Positions 34,383 to 44,175 of a stretch of DNA of 60,533 nt are shown here, in pieces. Position numbers and translations under genes: made by a program. Origin of the DNA: Alphaproteobacteria bacterium (GTDB lineage: Bacteria; Pseudomonadota; Alphaproteobacteria; Micropepsales; Micropepsaceae); the NCBI GenBank assembly GCA_019247845.1, contig JAFBAL010000026.1, positions 1 through 60,533 of the forward strand, given 5' to 3'. The notes beneath the pieces were generated by a model. That model ran no database searches and was not told the origin of the DNA. It was given only the letters and a program-made list of their open reading frames with translations. Numbering within the stretch: position 1 is the first letter of the stretch; each line of letters opens with the position of its first letter.

Positions 34383-36644
34383 ATGAAGATTGCCTGCGTG
34401 GGCGCGGGGCCGGGCGGCCTCTATTTCGCGATCTCGATGAAGCTGCGCGATCCAGCTGCCCAAATCGTCGTGTTCGAGCGCAACCGGCCCGGCGACACCT
34501 TCGGCTGGGGCGTGGTGTTCTCGGACCAGACGATGGAGAACCTGAAAGCCAACGACCCCGTCAGCGCCCAGACCATGCTCGACGAGCTTAGCCATTGGGA
34601 CGACATCGACGTGCATGTGAACGGCGCGAAGATCACCTCGTCCGGCCACGGCTTCATCGGCATCGGCCGCAAGCGGCTTTTGGAGATTTTGCAGGAGCGC
34701 GCCCGCGCGCTGGGCGTCGAGCTGCGTTTCCAGACCGAGGTCGAGCCCGGCAGCGGGATGCTCGATGACTTCGACCTGGTCATCGCCTCGGACGGGATCA
34801 ACTCGAAATTCCGCGCCGCCAACGCGGGCGACTTCAAGGCCGAGATCGAGACGCGCCGCAACCATTTCATCTGGTACGGCACGCATCAGCGCTTCACCGC
34901 CTTCAACTTCATCTTCAAGAAGACGGAGCACGGCTGGATCTGGGCGCATGCCTACCAGTTCGACGCGGACACCGCGACTTTCATCGTGGAATGCGGGCCC
35001 GAGACCTTCGAGAGCTTCGGCTTCGGCCGCATGAGCCAGCAAGAGTCCAGCCGCGTCTGCGAGGCGCTCTTCGCCGAGCATCTGGGCGGCCATGCGCTGA
35101 TGACCAACGCGGCGCATATCCGCGGCTCGGCCTGGCTGCAGTTCCGCCGCGTGCTGTGCCACGAATGGCGGCACGGCAACGTCATCCTCCTGGGCGACGC
35201 CGCGCATACCGCGCATTTCTCCATCGGCTCGGGCACCAAGCTGGCGCTGGAAGACGCCATCGAGCTCGCCAAGGTGCTGACCGACGGCAAGCCCGACGCG
35301 CTCAACCGCTATTACGACACGCGCCAGCTGGAGGCGCTGAAGCTGCAAAGCGCGGCGCGCAACTCGACCGAGTGGTTCGAGGAGGTCGAGCGCTATCTGC
35401 CGTTCGACCCCATGCAGTTCGCGTATACGCTGCTCACGCGCAGTCAGCGCGTCAGCCACGAGAACCTGCGCCTGCGCGATCCGAAGTGGCTGGAAGGTCT
35501 GGAGACGTGGTTCTCAGGAAAGCCCGTCGCGCCGATGTTCGCGCCCTTCAAGCTGCGCGGGCTGGCGCTCAAGAACCGCATCGTGGTGTCGCCGATGGCG
35601 ATGTATTCGGCGGTCGATGGCGTGCCGACGGATTTTCACCTGGTCCACTACGGCGCGCGCGCGCTGGGCGGCGCCGGCCTCGTCTATACCGAGATGACCT
35701 GCGTCTCGCCGGAGGGGCGCATCACGCCGGCCTGTCCGGGCCTGTGGAACGACGCGCAGGAAGCGATGTGGACGCGCATCGTCGAATTCGTCCACGGCTA
35801 CTCCGAAGCGAAAACATGCCTGCAGCTCGGCCATAGCGGCGCCAAGGGCTCGACCCGCGTGCCGTGGGAAGGCATGGACAAGCCGCTGGCGTCCGGCAAC
35901 TGGCCGCTGATGGCGCCATCGGACGTGGCGTGGACCGAGGAGAACGCGGTCCCGCACCCGATGAGCCGCGCCGAGATGGACCAGGTGCGCGACGCGTTCG
36001 TCGAAGCGGCGAAGCGCGGGGCGCGCGCGGGCTTCGACATGCTGGAGCTGCATTGCGCGCACGGCTATCTGCTCTCGGCCTTCATCAGCCCGACGCAGAA
36101 CAAGCGCGCCGACGAATACGGCGGATCCCTCGAGAACCGGCTGCGCTATCCGCTGGAGGTCTTCCGCGCCATGCGCGCGGCATGGCCCGCGGACAGGCCG
36201 ATGTCGGTACGCATCTCGGCGCACGACTGGGCCGGCGAGGACGCCGTCACGCCCAAGGAAGCCGTCGAGATCAGCCGCGCCTTCGTCGAGGCCGGCGCCG
36301 ACATCATCGACGTCTCGTCGGGCCAGGTGACCAAGTCGGAAAAGCCCGTATACGGCCGCATGTTCCAGACGCCGTTCTCGGACCGCATCCGCAACGAGCT
36401 GCACGTGCCCACCATCGCGGTCGGCAACATCTATGAGATCGATCACGTCAACTCGATCCTGGCGGCGGGGCGCGCCGACCTCTGCGCGCTGGCACGGCCG
36501 CACCAGATGGACCCGAACTGGACGCTGCGCGCCGCGGCCGAGCAGAAGCACAAGGAGCCGCCGGTGCCGGTGCAGTACCACAGCGGCTATCGCCAGCTCG
36601 CGATCAACCTGGAGCGGGCCGGCCAGATGGCGACGATCGCATGA
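34383..36644 (+). CDS. fused FAD monooxygenase / OYE reductase (2-aminobenzoyl-CoA or salicylyl-CoA type)
   Basis: 753 residues from ATG 34383. The N-terminal half is a class A flavoprotein monooxygenase (GAGPGG at 7-12; [18 protein letters not shown] near 270). From about residue 385 an Old Yellow Enzyme-type FMN domain begins ([19 protein letters not shown]) with [14 protein letters not shown] and [11 protein letters not shown]. This fusion is the plan of 2-aminobenzoyl-CoA monooxygenase/reductase, which hydroxylates and then partly reduces the ring of an aryl-CoA, and of enzymes annotated as bifunctional salicylyl-CoA 5-hydroxylase. The following genes fit beta-oxidation-like processing of its product. 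Exact substrate is inferred. Confidence 0.9.
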   Translation: MKIACVGAGPGGLYFAISMKLRDPAAQIVVFERNRPGDTFGWGVVFSDQTMENLKANDPVSAQTMLDELSHWDDIDVHVNGAKITSSGHGFIGIGRKRLLEILQERARALGVELRFQTEVEPGSGMLDDFDLVIASDGINSKFRAANAGDFKAEIETRRNHFIWYGTHQRFTAFNFIFKKTEHGWIWAHAYQFDADTATFIVECGPETFESFGFGRMSQQESSRVCEALFAEHLGGHALMTNAAHIRGSAWLQFRRVLCHEWRHGNVILLGDAAHTAHFSIGSGTKLALEDAIELAKVLTDGKPDALNRYYDTRQLEALKLQSAARNSTEWFEEVERYLPFDPMQFAYTLLTRSQRVSHENLRLRDPKWLEGLETWFSGKPVAPMFAPFKLRGLALKNRIVVSPMAMYSAVDGVPTDFHLVHYGARALGGAGLVYTEMTCVSPEGRITPACPGLWNDAQEAMWTRIVEFVHGYSEAKTCLQLGHSGAKGSTRVPWEGMDKPLASGNWPLMAPSDVAWTEENAVPHPMSRAEMDQVRDAFVEAAKRGARAGFDMLELHCAHGYLLSAFISPTQNKRADEYGGSLENRLRYPLEVFRAMRAAWPADRPMSVRISAHDWAGEDAVTPKEAVEISRAFVEAGADIIDVSSGQVTKSEKPVYGRMFQTPFSDRIRNELHVPTIAVGNIYEIDHVNSILAAGRADLCALARPHQMDPNWTLRAAAEQKHKEPPVPVQYHSGYRQLAINLERAGQMATIA

Positions 36645-36666
36645 GGCGCAGGCTGGAGACGGCCGC

Positions 36667-37380
36667 ATGAGCGGCGCCGGGAAGCGACGCACCCTGGTCA
36701 CCGGCGGCGGCAGCGGCATCGGCCTGTCGATCGCCAAGCGCCTGGCCGCGGATGGCCATGACGTCACCGTGCTCGGCCGCGACCGCGCGAAGCTTGAGGC
36801 GACGGGCTTCGCCGTCATCGTCGCCGACGTCGCCGATCCGGCGCTGAAGTTCGACGGCGATTTCGACATCGTCGTCAACAATGCCGGCATCGTGCGCACC
36901 GCGCCGTTCCTGAAGCAGGGCGACGCCGACTGGTCCGACCTATGGCGCACCAACGTGATGGGCGCGGTGCATGTGACCCGCGCGGTGCTGCCCGGGATGC
37001 GCACGCGCAACTGGGGCCGCATCGTCAATGTCGCGAGCACGGCCTCGCTCAAAGGCTATGGCTATGTCTCGGCCTATGTCGCGAGCAAGCACGCGCTGCT
37101 GGGCCTGACCCGCGCGCTGGCCGCCGAACTCGTCCAGACCGGCGTCACCGTCAACGCGGTCTGCCCCGGCTATACCGAGACCGGCATCGTGCGCGACGCG
37201 GTCGCGACCATCGTGTCGAAGACCGGGCGCAGCGAGGACGAAGCCCGCGCCGGCTTCCTCAATCCGCAGGGCCGGTTGATCCAGCCGGACGAAGTGGCCG
37301 CGGCGGTCGCCTATCTCGCCTCGGACGGCGCGCGCTCGGTCACCGGCCAGGCGCTCGCGATCGCGGGCGGCGAGCTATGA
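36667..37380 (+). CDS. short-chain dehydrogenase/reductase
   Basis: 237 residues. NAD(P) motif TGGGSGIG (12-19), NNAGI (71-75) and the catalytic Tyr137/Lys141 (YVASK) preceded by Ser in NVASTAS. In this operon it most likely acts as a 3-hydroxyacyl-CoA-type dehydrogenase on the dearomatised ring product. It starts 22 nt after the monooxygenase/reductase gene, and its stop overlaps the marR start (ATGA). Confidence 0.88.
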   Translation: MSGAGKRRTLVTGGGSGIGLSIAKRLAADGHDVTVLGRDRAKLEATGFAVIVADVADPALKFDGDFDIVVNNAGIVRTAPFLKQGDADWSDLWRTNVMGAVHVTRAVLPGMRTRNWGRIVNVASTASLKGYGYVSAYVASKHALLGLTRALAAELVQTGVTVNAVCPGYTETGIVRDAVATIVSKTGRSEDEARAGFLNPQGRLIQPDEVAAAVAYLASDGARSVTGQALAIAGGEL

Positions 37381-37823
37381 CCGACAGCAAGCAGTCGCTC
37401 AGGCTATGGCTCAAGCTGCTCTCCTGCTCGACCGCGATCGAGAAGAAGGCGCGCGCGATGCTGACCCGGCGCTTCGACACCACCCTGCCCCGCTTCGACG
37501 TGATGGCGGCGCTGGACCGCGAGCCCGACGGGCTGACCATGGGCGCGCTGTCGGAGCATCTGCTGGTCTCGAACGGGAACGTCACGACCATCGTCGCGCG
37601 CCTCGTCGAGGACGGGCTCGTGACCCGCACCCAGGACAAGACGGACCGCCGCGTGCTGCGCGTCAGGCTGACCGCGAAGGGCAAGCGCGACTTCCGCCTC
37701 TATGCCGCGGCGCACGAGGCCTGGATCGAGCAGCTGCTCGGCGACCTCGCCGACAACGAGATCCATCACCTTTTGAGCGGCCTCGGCCGCGTCAAGACGT
37801 CCATCGAGAGGAGCGGACTATGA
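37377..37823 (+). CDS. MarR-family transcriptional regulator
   Basis: 148 residues. Winged helix-turn-helix at about 45-105: [40 protein letters not shown] then the wing [16 protein letters not shown]. The flanking helices form the dimer interface. It is embedded in the catabolic operon with overlapping starts on both sides (ATGA), so it is co-expressed with the enzymes. The 20-bp palindrome at 34318-34337 is the obvious candidate binding site. The effector is plausibly an aryl-CoA intermediate, as in BadR- and CouR-like regulators. Confidence 0.92.
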   Translation: MTDSKQSLRLWLKLLSCSTAIEKKARAMLTRRFDTTLPRFDVMAALDREPDGLTMGALSEHLLVSNGNVTTIVARLVEDGLVTRTQDKTDRRVLRVRLTAKGKRDFRLYAAAHEAWIEQLLGDLADNEIHHLLSGLGRVKTSIERSGL

Positions 37824-38629
37824 ACCCCGCCACGTTCAGCCCCACGCATTTCAAATGGGAATTCGCGGACGGCATCGCGACCGTCACGCTCAACCGTCCG
37901 GAGCGCAAGAACCCGCTGACCTTCGAGTCCTATGCCGAGCTGCGCGACATGTTCCGCGCGCTGGTCTATGCGCGCGCGGTCAAGGTCGTGGTCGTGACCG
38001 GCGCGGGCGGAAACTTCTGCTCCGGCGGCGACGTGCACGAGATCATCGGGCCCTTGACCAAGATGGACATGACCGGCCTGCTCGACTTCACGCGCATGAC
38101 CGGCGACCTGGTCAAGGCGATGCGCGGATGCCCGCAGCCGGTCGTCGCCGCCATCGACGGCATCTGCGCCGGCGCCGGCGCGATCATCGCGATGGCGTCG
38201 GACATGCGCATCGCCACGCCGAAGGCCAGGACCGCGTTCCTGTTCACCCGCGTGGGGCTCGCCGGCTGCGACATGGGCGCCTGCGCGATCCTGCCGCGCC
38301 TGATCGGCCAGGGCCGCGCCTCGGAGCTTCTGTTCAGCGGCCGGTTCATGAGCGCGGAGGAAGGCGACCGCTGGGGCTTCCACAACCGCATCGTCGCGCA
38401 GGAAGAATTGATGGCCGCGGCGATGGAGATGGCACGCGGGCTCGCCTCCGGTCCGACCTGGGCGCACGGCATCACCAAGACCCAGATCAACACCGAATGG
38501 GCGGTGAGCCTGGACGTTGCCATCGAGATGGAAGCCCAGGCGCAGGCGATCTGCATGCAGACGCAGGACTTCCACCGCGCCTATCACGCCTTCGCCGCCA
38601 AGCGGCAACCCGTCTTCGAGGGGAATTGA
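37820..38629 (+). CDS. enoyl-CoA hydratase/isomerase family protein
   Basis: 269 residues, crotonase fold. Oxyanion-hole segments [11 protein letters not shown] and [18 protein letters not shown] are present; the usual catalytic-Glu stretch reads [19 protein letters not shown], where acidic residues differ from the standard hydratase. It might be a hydratase, a ring-opening hydrolase or an isomerase. It overlaps marR by 4 nt and precedes the Rid gene by 2 nt. Hydration or cleavage of the non-aromatic CoA intermediate is the contextual guess. Confidence 0.88.
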   Translation: MNPATFSPTHFKWEFADGIATVTLNRPERKNPLTFESYAELRDMFRALVYARAVKVVVVTGAGGNFCSGGDVHEIIGPLTKMDMTGLLDFTRMTGDLVKAMRGCPQPVVAAIDGICAGAGAIIAMASDMRIATPKARTAFLFTRVGLAGCDMGACAILPRLIGQGRASELLFSGRFMSAEEGDRWGFHNRIVAQEELMAAAMEMARGLASGPTWAHGITKTQINTEWAVSLDVAIEMEAQAQAICMQTQDFHRAYHAFAAKRQPVFEGN

Positions 38630-38631
38630 CC

Positions 38632-39027
38632 ATGCGCGTGCTGCAACCGGCCGACTGGGCGCGTCCGCGCGGCTATTCCAACGGCATCGAGGCGACGGGC
38701 CGCCTGGTCTTCGTCGCCGGCCAGATCGGCTGGAACAAGGACGGCAAATTCGAGCGCCACGACTTCCCGGGACAATTCGAGCAGGCGCTGCGCAACATCG
38801 TCGCCGTGCTGGCCGAGGCGGGAGCGGGACCGGAGCACGTCGCGCGCCTCACCTGGTTCATCACCGACAAGAAGGCTTATCTCGCCCAGGCGAAGGAGGT
38901 CGGCGAGATCTATCGCCGCGTGATGGGGCGCAACTTCCCGACCATGTCGGTGGTCCAGGTCTCGGCGCTGATGGAAGACGAAGCTCTTGTCGAGATCGAA
39001 GCGACGGCAGTTGTTACGCAGGTGTAA
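38632..39027 (+). CDS. Rid family protein (RidA/YjgF-like) lacking the catalytic Arg
   Basis: 131 residues with the YjgF fold: GRLVFVAGQIGWNKDG, QFEQALRNIVAVLAEAGAGPEHV, and the closing VEIEATAVV. In RidA the enamine/imine deaminase Arg lies in the V-A-R-L segment before the last strand; here the same place reads VSALMEDE, with Ala112 instead. It therefore belongs with Rid subgroups not expected to have classic deaminase activity. Rid genes recur in aminobenzoate-type operons, where an enamine must be hydrolysed. It is the last gene of the operon. Confidence 0.88.
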   Translation: MRVLQPADWARPRGYSNGIEATGRLVFVAGQIGWNKDGKFERHDFPGQFEQALRNIVAVLAEAGAGPEHVARLTWFITDKKAYLAQAKEVGEIYRRVMGRNFPTMSVVQVSALMEDEALVEIEATAVVTQV

Positions 39028-39042
39028 CGACGATGAAACTTT

Positions 39043-39066
39043 GCGACAACACATTAAAATTGTCGC
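39043..39066. promoter_or_regulatory. inverted repeat after the Rid gene
   Basis: GCGACAA (39043-39049) and TTGTCGC (39060-39066) flank an AT-rich 10-nt loop. It sits 16 nt after the Rid stop in the 142-nt spacer before the phosphoesterase gene. It might be a weak terminator or an operator for the phosphoesterase. Nothing else is visible in this spacer. Confidence 0.4.
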
Positions 39067-39169
39067 GGCCGATTTCACAAAACCGCATTGGAACCGACAA
39101 GTTTCGTAAACCGTAATGTCGCCGAGCAAGGGCAGCTTCCGCGCACCCTAAGCTTCGGAGGCACCTTCC

Positions 39170-40870
39170 ATGAAACTTTCCACTTTGTTGCTCGGCTGCA
39201 CGGCAGCGGCCGCGCTCTGCGCCGGCATATCGTCTGGCGCATCCGCCGGCGCTCCCCCGCCGCAGGATTTCCACGGCTTCAACCACATCGTGGTGATCTA
39301 TGAAGAGAACCACAGCTTCGACAATCTGTATGGCGCCTGGGATCAGATCGAAGGCCAGAGCGTCAACGGCCTGTCGAACGCCACGTCCGACAAGACCACG
39401 CAGGTCCGCCAGGACGGCACGGCCTATGGCTGCCTGCTGCAGCAGGACGTCAACCTGACCTCGCCGCCGCTGTCGGGCGATTGCGTCGACAATACCGGCT
39501 CGGTCGGCATCACCAGCCACTTCGTCAATTCGCCGTTCCAGATCGACGACTACATCCCGGCGTCGGCGACCACCTGCCCCGCGCCCGGCCAGTTCGCGGC
39601 CAACGGCATCCTGAACGGCCAGGGCCTGCCCGGCGGCTGCACGCGCGACATCGTGCACCGCTTCTACAGCGAGCAGTACCAGATCGACGGCGGCAAACAG
39701 GACCACTATACGACCGGCAGCGACGCCTCGGGCCTGACGCAGGGCCACTACAACACCCAGCTCCTGCCGATCTACCAGTACCTGCATTCGGCAGGCGCGC
39801 CGCACTACGTCATCGCCGACAACTTCTTCCAGGGTGCGTTCGGCGGCTCGTTCCTGAACCATCAGTGGCTGGTCGCGGCGGCCCCGCCGTTCTTCGCGGG
39901 CGCAGCTCATGACGGCAGCGCCAACGACCTGCACTCGATCCTCGACAGCAACAACATGGCGACCGCGACGCCGCTCTATTCGCCGACCGGCACGGTCAAG
40001 GACAGCCAGCTCACCCAGATGTGCGGCGCGAGCAACGGCTTGGCCTGCGGCGACTATGCGGTCAACACCTCGCAGCCGACCTATCAGCCCTTCTCGCCCG
40101 GCACACCGTCCTTCAAGCAGGTGCAGCCGCTGACCAACCCCACCATCGGCGACCGCCTGACCCAGGCCGGCATCCGCTGGGCGTGGTATTCGGGCGGCTG
40201 GTCGAACGCGGACGGCGAGGTCGGCGCCCCCGGCTGGACCAACGGCACGTATACGGATCATTCCTGCAAGGATCCGAACGCGCTGGCGACCGCGGTGTGG
40301 CCGAACTGCCCCGACAAGGACTTCCAGTTCCACCACCAGCCGTTCAACTACTATGCGTCGATGGCGCCCGGCACCAAGATGCGCAAGCAGCATCTGCGCG
40401 ACGAGGCCGAGTTCCTTCAACGCGCCGCCGCGGGCACGCTGCTTCCCGTCAGCTTCATCAAGCCGCTGGGCGAGGAGAACGAGCATCCCGGCTATGCCAG
40501 CGAGGCGCAGGGCTCCAGCCACCTGGTCGACCTGGTGAAGGCGATCGCGAACGGCAAGGACGGCAAGAACACGCTGATCATCGTCACCTATGACGAGTTC
40601 GGCGGGCAGTGGGACCACGTGCCGCCTCCGGGCAACAAGGGCGGCCCGCGCGGTCCGCACGACCAGTGGGGTCCGGGCACGCGTATCGCCGCCATGGTGA
40701 TCTCGCCGAAGTTCACCCATTCGGGCGTCGATCATGCGGAGCACGACACGACCTCGATCCTGACCACGATCGAGCACAAGTTCGGTCTGGCGCCGCTCGG
40801 CACGCGCGACGCCACGGTGTCCGACATGGGCAACGCGGTGCGCATCGGCAATCACGGCGTGACGAACTGA
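39170..40870 (+). CDS. secreted phosphoesterase (phospholipase C / acid phosphatase AcpA-like)
   Basis: 566 residues with a signal peptide (MKLSTLLLGCTAAAALCAGISSGASA). The family signature HIVVIYEENHSFDNLYG is at residues 39-55. Later motifs include FFQGAFGGSFLNHQW, GDRLTQAGIRWAWYSGGW, IIVTYDEFGGQWDHV and GTRIAAMVISP. This is the PF04185-type alkaline-phosphatase-superfamily fold used by bacterial phospholipases C and acid phosphatases. Phosphate acquisition from organic phosphate is a reasonable role, but no Pho-box is evident. It is monocistronic and ends at a clear terminator. Confidence 0.9.
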   Translation: MKLSTLLLGCTAAAALCAGISSGASAGAPPPQDFHGFNHIVVIYEENHSFDNLYGAWDQIEGQSVNGLSNATSDKTTQVRQDGTAYGCLLQQDVNLTSPPLSGDCVDNTGSVGITSHFVNSPFQIDDYIPASATTCPAPGQFAANGILNGQGLPGGCTRDIVHRFYSEQYQIDGGKQDHYTTGSDASGLTQGHYNTQLLPIYQYLHSAGAPHYVIADNFFQGAFGGSFLNHQWLVAAAPPFFAGAAHDGSANDLHSILDSNNMATATPLYSPTGTVKDSQLTQMCGASNGLACGDYAVNTSQPTYQPFSPGTPSFKQVQPLTNPTIGDRLTQAGIRWAWYSGGWSNADGEVGAPGWTNGTYTDHSCKDPNALATAVWPNCPDKDFQFHHQPFNYYASMAPGTKMRKQHLRDEAEFLQRAAAGTLLPVSFIKPLGEENEHPGYASEAQGSSHLVDLVKAIANGKDGKNTLIIVTYDEFGGQWDHVPPPGNKGGPRGPHDQWGPGTRIAAMVISPKFTHSGVDHAEHDTTSILTTIEHKFGLAPLGTRDATVSDMGNAVRIGNHGVTN

Positions 40871-40892
40871 GCGTCCGCCGCGTTGACAGGAG

Positions 40893-40924
40893 GGGCCGGG
40901 AGCAATCCCGGCCCTTTCCTTTTT
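40893..40924 (+). terminator. Rho-independent terminator
   Basis: GGGCCGGG (40893-40900) and CCCGGCCC (40907-40914) form a perfect 8-bp stem with a 6-nt loop, followed by TTTCCTTTTT. It ends the phosphoesterase transcript and abuts the stop codon of the convergent DUF1513 gene. Confidence 0.88.
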
Positions 40925-41970
40925 CAAACGGTGATGAGGTGATGGTCGAAGCCGGCGTCGGCGTGCCACTGGGCTTCGATGTGCTCCGGGCTCAGCTTGT
41001 AGAGGCCGCCGTGGCCGCTCGAGACCCAGAACATGCCGCTTTCGGCGGCCGCAGCGACGCCGCAGCCGTCGGCGATGGGAAGCGCGCCCAGGAAAACGTG
41101 GCGGCTGGCCGACCAGAAGCCCACGACGCCGCCGCGCGGGCTGGCCGCGGCGACAATGTCGCCCGAAGAATCGAACGCGACTGATCCGATATAGCCGCGG
41201 AAATCGGCCTCGCGCGCGGAGGGCATCGGCAGCGGCGTCAGGGCATCGGTCAGCAGCGCCACCAGCGGGCGTGTTTCGGAGAGGTCCTGGTCCTGCGCCG
41301 CCACCGCCATGGCGCTCCTGCCCGCGGCCAGGTGGCGTAGAGACAGCGAGGCGAACTGGATGCCGAGCCCATGGCGCGCGAGCACGGCGCCGGATTTGGG
41401 ATCGACCTCCACCACCTCGCTCTTGATTCCGTCGGGATTGAAAGCAGGGCCGGCGACGCCGCCATCCTTGATCAAGCCGCCCAGCGCCGCGAACAGCCTG
41501 CCGCGGTCGAACAGCACCTCGTGCGGCTCGATGCCGCCCAGGTTCCAGCGCGTGCGCTCCGCGCCGGTCGCGGGATCGCGCGCGGCCAGGACCGCCGCGA
41601 CCGTTGCCGCATCGAACTCGGCCGTCACGAGCTGTTTGCCGTCGAAAGCGGCATGACCGGCGAAGCGGTTGCCGTCCGACGGCGCGAATATTCTCGGTGG
41701 CGCGGATAGATCGTCCGCATCGACGATGGCGCCGAACATGCCCGGGCGGCGCCCCATCACCACGGCTTTGCCGCCGTCGAGGCGCGTCGGGGCATGACCG
41801 CGCCCCGGCAGCATGACGGGAGAAAGCGCACCGTCGCGCCAGGCTGCGGCACCGTCGCTGCCGCCCAATCGCGCGGCGCTCATCAAGCGCAGCGCCGCAG
41901 CGCGCGCGGGCATCATGCCGGCGGCAAGCAGCGCGCCCGCGCCCGCCATGAATTCGCGCCTAGTCGCCAT
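40924..41970 (-). CDS. DUF1513 domain protein, Tat-type export signal
   Basis: 348 residues. N-terminal twin-arginine-like signal (MATRREFMAGAGALLAAGMMPARA), then a beta-propeller-like repeat protein with GHAAFDGKQLVTAEFD, GIEPHEVLF and the closing SGHGGLYKLSP. DUF1513 proteins usually accompany imelysin and dihaem-oxidoreductase genes in iron-acquisition operons; their role is unknown. It is the last gene of the operon and overlaps the preceding imelysin by 11 nt. Confidence 0.88.
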   Translation of the reverse strand: MATRREFMAGAGALLAAGMMPARAAALRLMSAARLGGSDGAAAWRDGALSPVMLPGRGHAPTRLDGGKAVVMGRRPGMFGAIVDADDLSAPPRIFAPSDGNRFAGHAAFDGKQLVTAEFDAATVAAVLAARDPATGAERTRWNLGGIEPHEVLFDRGRLFAALGGLIKDGGVAGPAFNPDGIKSEVVEVDPKSGAVLARHGLGIQFASLSLRHLAAGRSAMAVAAQDQDLSETRPLVALLTDALTPLPMPSAREADFRGYIGSVAFDSSGDIVAAASPRGGVVGFWSASRHVFLGALPIADGCGVAAAAESGMFWVSSGHGGLYKLSPEHIEAQWHADAGFDHHLITV

Positions 41971-43009
41971 CGAGATTGTTGAACCCCAATGTCAGGCCGG
42001 TAGCCTCGGGCAGCAAGGCCTTCGCCGTCTGCATCAGCGCCGTGAACGAGACGATGGCCGCCTTGGCCGCATCGACGCGCGCCGGGCCCTTTGCGGCCTC
42101 GACCGCGGCAAGCGATTTCTGCGCATCGTCGAAGGCGGCGGCGATCATCTGTTTCCGCTCTGCCGTCGCGTTGGCGGTGAAATAGGTGAGCCCTTCGCGG
42201 ATGGCGGCCAGGTTGCGGCCGATGTCGCGCAAGGTGCGGCCGCTGCGCCAGGCTTCGGTGAGCCTGGGCGCCTTGGCGTTGGCCGCGTCGTGGAACACCA
42301 TCGGCACCTTGAAGTCCTTCAGGCCTTCGAGCCCCGCGGCGAGATCGGTGAGCATGACGCTGGCGGCTTCCTTCGCGTCGGCGAAGGCGAACTTCCAGCG
42401 CGTATTGTCGGCGAGCGCCGCGCGCGTGCCGTCGGCCGCGGTCCAGTCGCCCACGATCTGGTCGGCGATGATCGCCTGCCCGCGCGCGACGGCAGAGCCC
42501 ACCGCACAGCGCCTGGCGCCGTCCTTGCCCTTGAACGCCGCGGGATAGAGCAGCCGCTCGATCACCGGCAGGCCCTGGCCCGCGACGCTGCCCGAGGCCA
42601 GCTTCTCGGGCATCAGATCGTTGGCATCGGCGACCGCCAGCATCCCGGTCAGCGCCTTGCCGGTCGCATCGGTGCGGTCGAGCCACCAGTTGAAGCGCTC
42701 GACGCGCATCTCGGCTGCGGCGGGACCGATGCGCACGATCTCGACGTCCGACCACGCATCGCCGAGGTCGTTATAAGCTTTCTTCAGCGACTCGACATTT
42801 CCGCGCGCGCGGTCGGCGCAAAAGGTGATCCAGGCGCTCTCCTGCGCATGTGCCGCCGCTTGCACCGCCTTGAAGCGCGGCACCGCGAAATTGTCGGCGA
42901 AGGCGAGCGACTCGGTCGCGGCATTGGACGCCGGGCCGGGCGCGGGATCGGCAAAAGCGGCGGCCGGAAACAGCGCCGCGGAAATCATCAGTAAACGGAA
43001 CAATCTCAT
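41960..43009 (-). CDS. imelysin-family (M75) periplasmic protein, degenerate HxxE motif
   Basis: 349 residues with a signal peptide (MRLFRLLMISAALFPAAAFA). The helical imelysin fold is recognisable, but the signature HxxE reads PVIE at 148-151 (GQGLPVIERLLYP), so the conserved His is lost. It may bind a different ligand or act as a structural partner of the intact imelysin encoded at the head of the operon. Stop and start overlap with neighbours on both sides (11 nt and ATGA). Two imelysins in one operon, one degenerate, is a recurring layout in iron-uptake clusters. Confidence 0.88.
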   Translation of the reverse strand: MRLFRLLMISAALFPAAAFADPAPGPASNAATESLAFADNFAVPRFKAVQAAAHAQESAWITFCADRARGNVESLKKAYNDLGDAWSDVEIVRIGPAAAEMRVERFNWWLDRTDATGKALTGMLAVADANDLMPEKLASGSVAGQGLPVIERLLYPAAFKGKDGARRCAVGSAVARGQAIIADQIVGDWTAADGTRAALADNTRWKFAFADAKEAASVMLTDLAAGLEGLKDFKVPMVFHDAANAKAPRLTEAWRSGRTLRDIGRNLAAIREGLTYFTANATAERKQMIAAAFDDAQKSLAAVEAAKGPARVDAAKAAIVSFTALMQTAKALLPEATGLTLGFNNLDGD

Positions 43010-44175
43010 GGGGACCCAAGCAGAAAGTCTTCGATCATCTTGCGCTTTTCCGGCGACAGGGATTTGAAGGCGGCGCGCGACTGCGACGCTTCGCCGCCGT
43101 GCCATTCCACCGCCTCCGCGATGCTGCGCGCGCGGCCGTCGTGCAACAGCCCGCCCCGGGCGAGGTTCTCGCCTAGGTCCCAGAGCGGCGCGGTGCGCCA
43201 TTCCGACGGCTTGGCCGCGCCGTCCGCGATGCCGTCGGCCAGCGCCGGTCCCAGGTCGTGCAGCATCAGGTCGCTATAGGCATGCACCGCCTCGCCCTTC
43301 GCGTCGTGCAGCACGGCATGGCAGGAGAGGCATCCCGTCTGGCGGAACAGCGCAAAGCCCGGGGCCTTCTCGTCTCGCGGATCGGGCGCGTGCAGATAGC
43401 GCAGGAAGATCACGATCACGTCGCGGAAATTGTCGGGCAGCTCGATAGCCGGTCCGGGCGTGCCGTAGCACGGCGTCTCGCGCGCGGTGCATTCGCCCGC
43501 AGCGCCGGGAAGTCCCGAGGTCGCGATGCCGAAGTCGCGCTGGAACGCGATCTCGACCTGGCGCGGCAGGCCCGAAGCCGTCGCCTTCCAGCCCCAGCGG
43601 CCGAGCTCGCGCTTGCCGTCGGCGCCGGTGAGCCATGCAGGCTTGCCGCTGCCTTTGAGGATTTCGCTGTCGGGAACGCTTTCGAGCTGGCCGATACCGA
43701 ATAACGACGGTGCGCGGCGCAGTGCCAGATGCGTGGCCGTAGCGGGCGCGCCGTAGTGGAACGCAGGGCTCCCAAGTTTCGGCGCGCGCAGGCCGCCTTC
43801 GGTGCTCCACAGGAACGAGATGTCGGCCTCGGGCACGAAGCCGGGCAGCGCATGGGTCTGAAGCTGGCGGCCATAGGTCGGATCGGCGCCCGCCGTGTCA
43901 TCGCCGACGCGCACGACCATGCCGGCGCCGAGCGCACCTTCGGCGACCGTGCCCGCGCCGCCGCCCGTATGGCATTCGTTGCAGGCGCGCGCGTCGTAGA
44001 GCGGGCCGAGCCCGCCACCCGCTTCGAGCGACGACGGCGAGGAGATCCAGGGCCGCTTGAACAGCGCCCAGCCCGCCGCGGTGTCGAGATTGCGCTCGCC
44101 CTTGGTCAGCGGCACGCGGTCGGCGAGCGCGGGCGCCGTCAGCAGCGCGAGCACGATCAGGAGACGCGGAACCAT
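43006..44175 (-). CDS. dihaem oxidoreductase family protein (DUF1111-like)
   Basis: 389 residues with a signal peptide (MVPRLLIVLALLTAPALA). Two haem c sites: CNECH at 65-69 and CLSCH at 282-286. GGLLHDGRARSIAEAVEWHGGEA near the C-terminus is typical of this family, formerly called thiol oxidoreductases and related to MauG/cytochrome c peroxidases. In imelysin operons it is thought to support periplasmic iron oxidation or reduction. It overlaps the upstream multicopper oxidase gene by 19 nt and the downstream imelysin by 4 nt. Confidence 0.9.
   Translation of the reverse strand: MVPRLLIVLALLTAPALADRVPLTKGERNLDTAAGWALFKRPWISSPSSLEAGGGLGPLYDARACNECHTGGGAGTVAEGALGAGMVVRVGDDTAGADPTYGRQLQTHALPGFVPEADISFLWSTEGGLRAPKLGSPAFHYGAPATATHLALRRAPSLFGIGQLESVPDSEILKGSGKPAWLTGADGKRELGRWGWKATASGLPRQVEIAFQRDFGIATSGLPGAAGECTARETPCYGTPGPAIELPDNFRDVIVIFLRYLHAPDPRDEKAPGFALFRQTGCLSCHAVLHDAKGEAVHAYSDLMLHDLGPALADGIADGAAKPSEWRTAPLWDLGENLARGGLLHDGRARSIAEAVEWHGGEASQSRAAFKSLSPEKRKMIEDFLLGSP

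Noticed and set aside
39028..39169. A Pho-box in front of the phosphoesterase.
   Set aside because: No pair of CTGTCAT-like direct repeats was found; only a 7-bp inverted repeat is visible.
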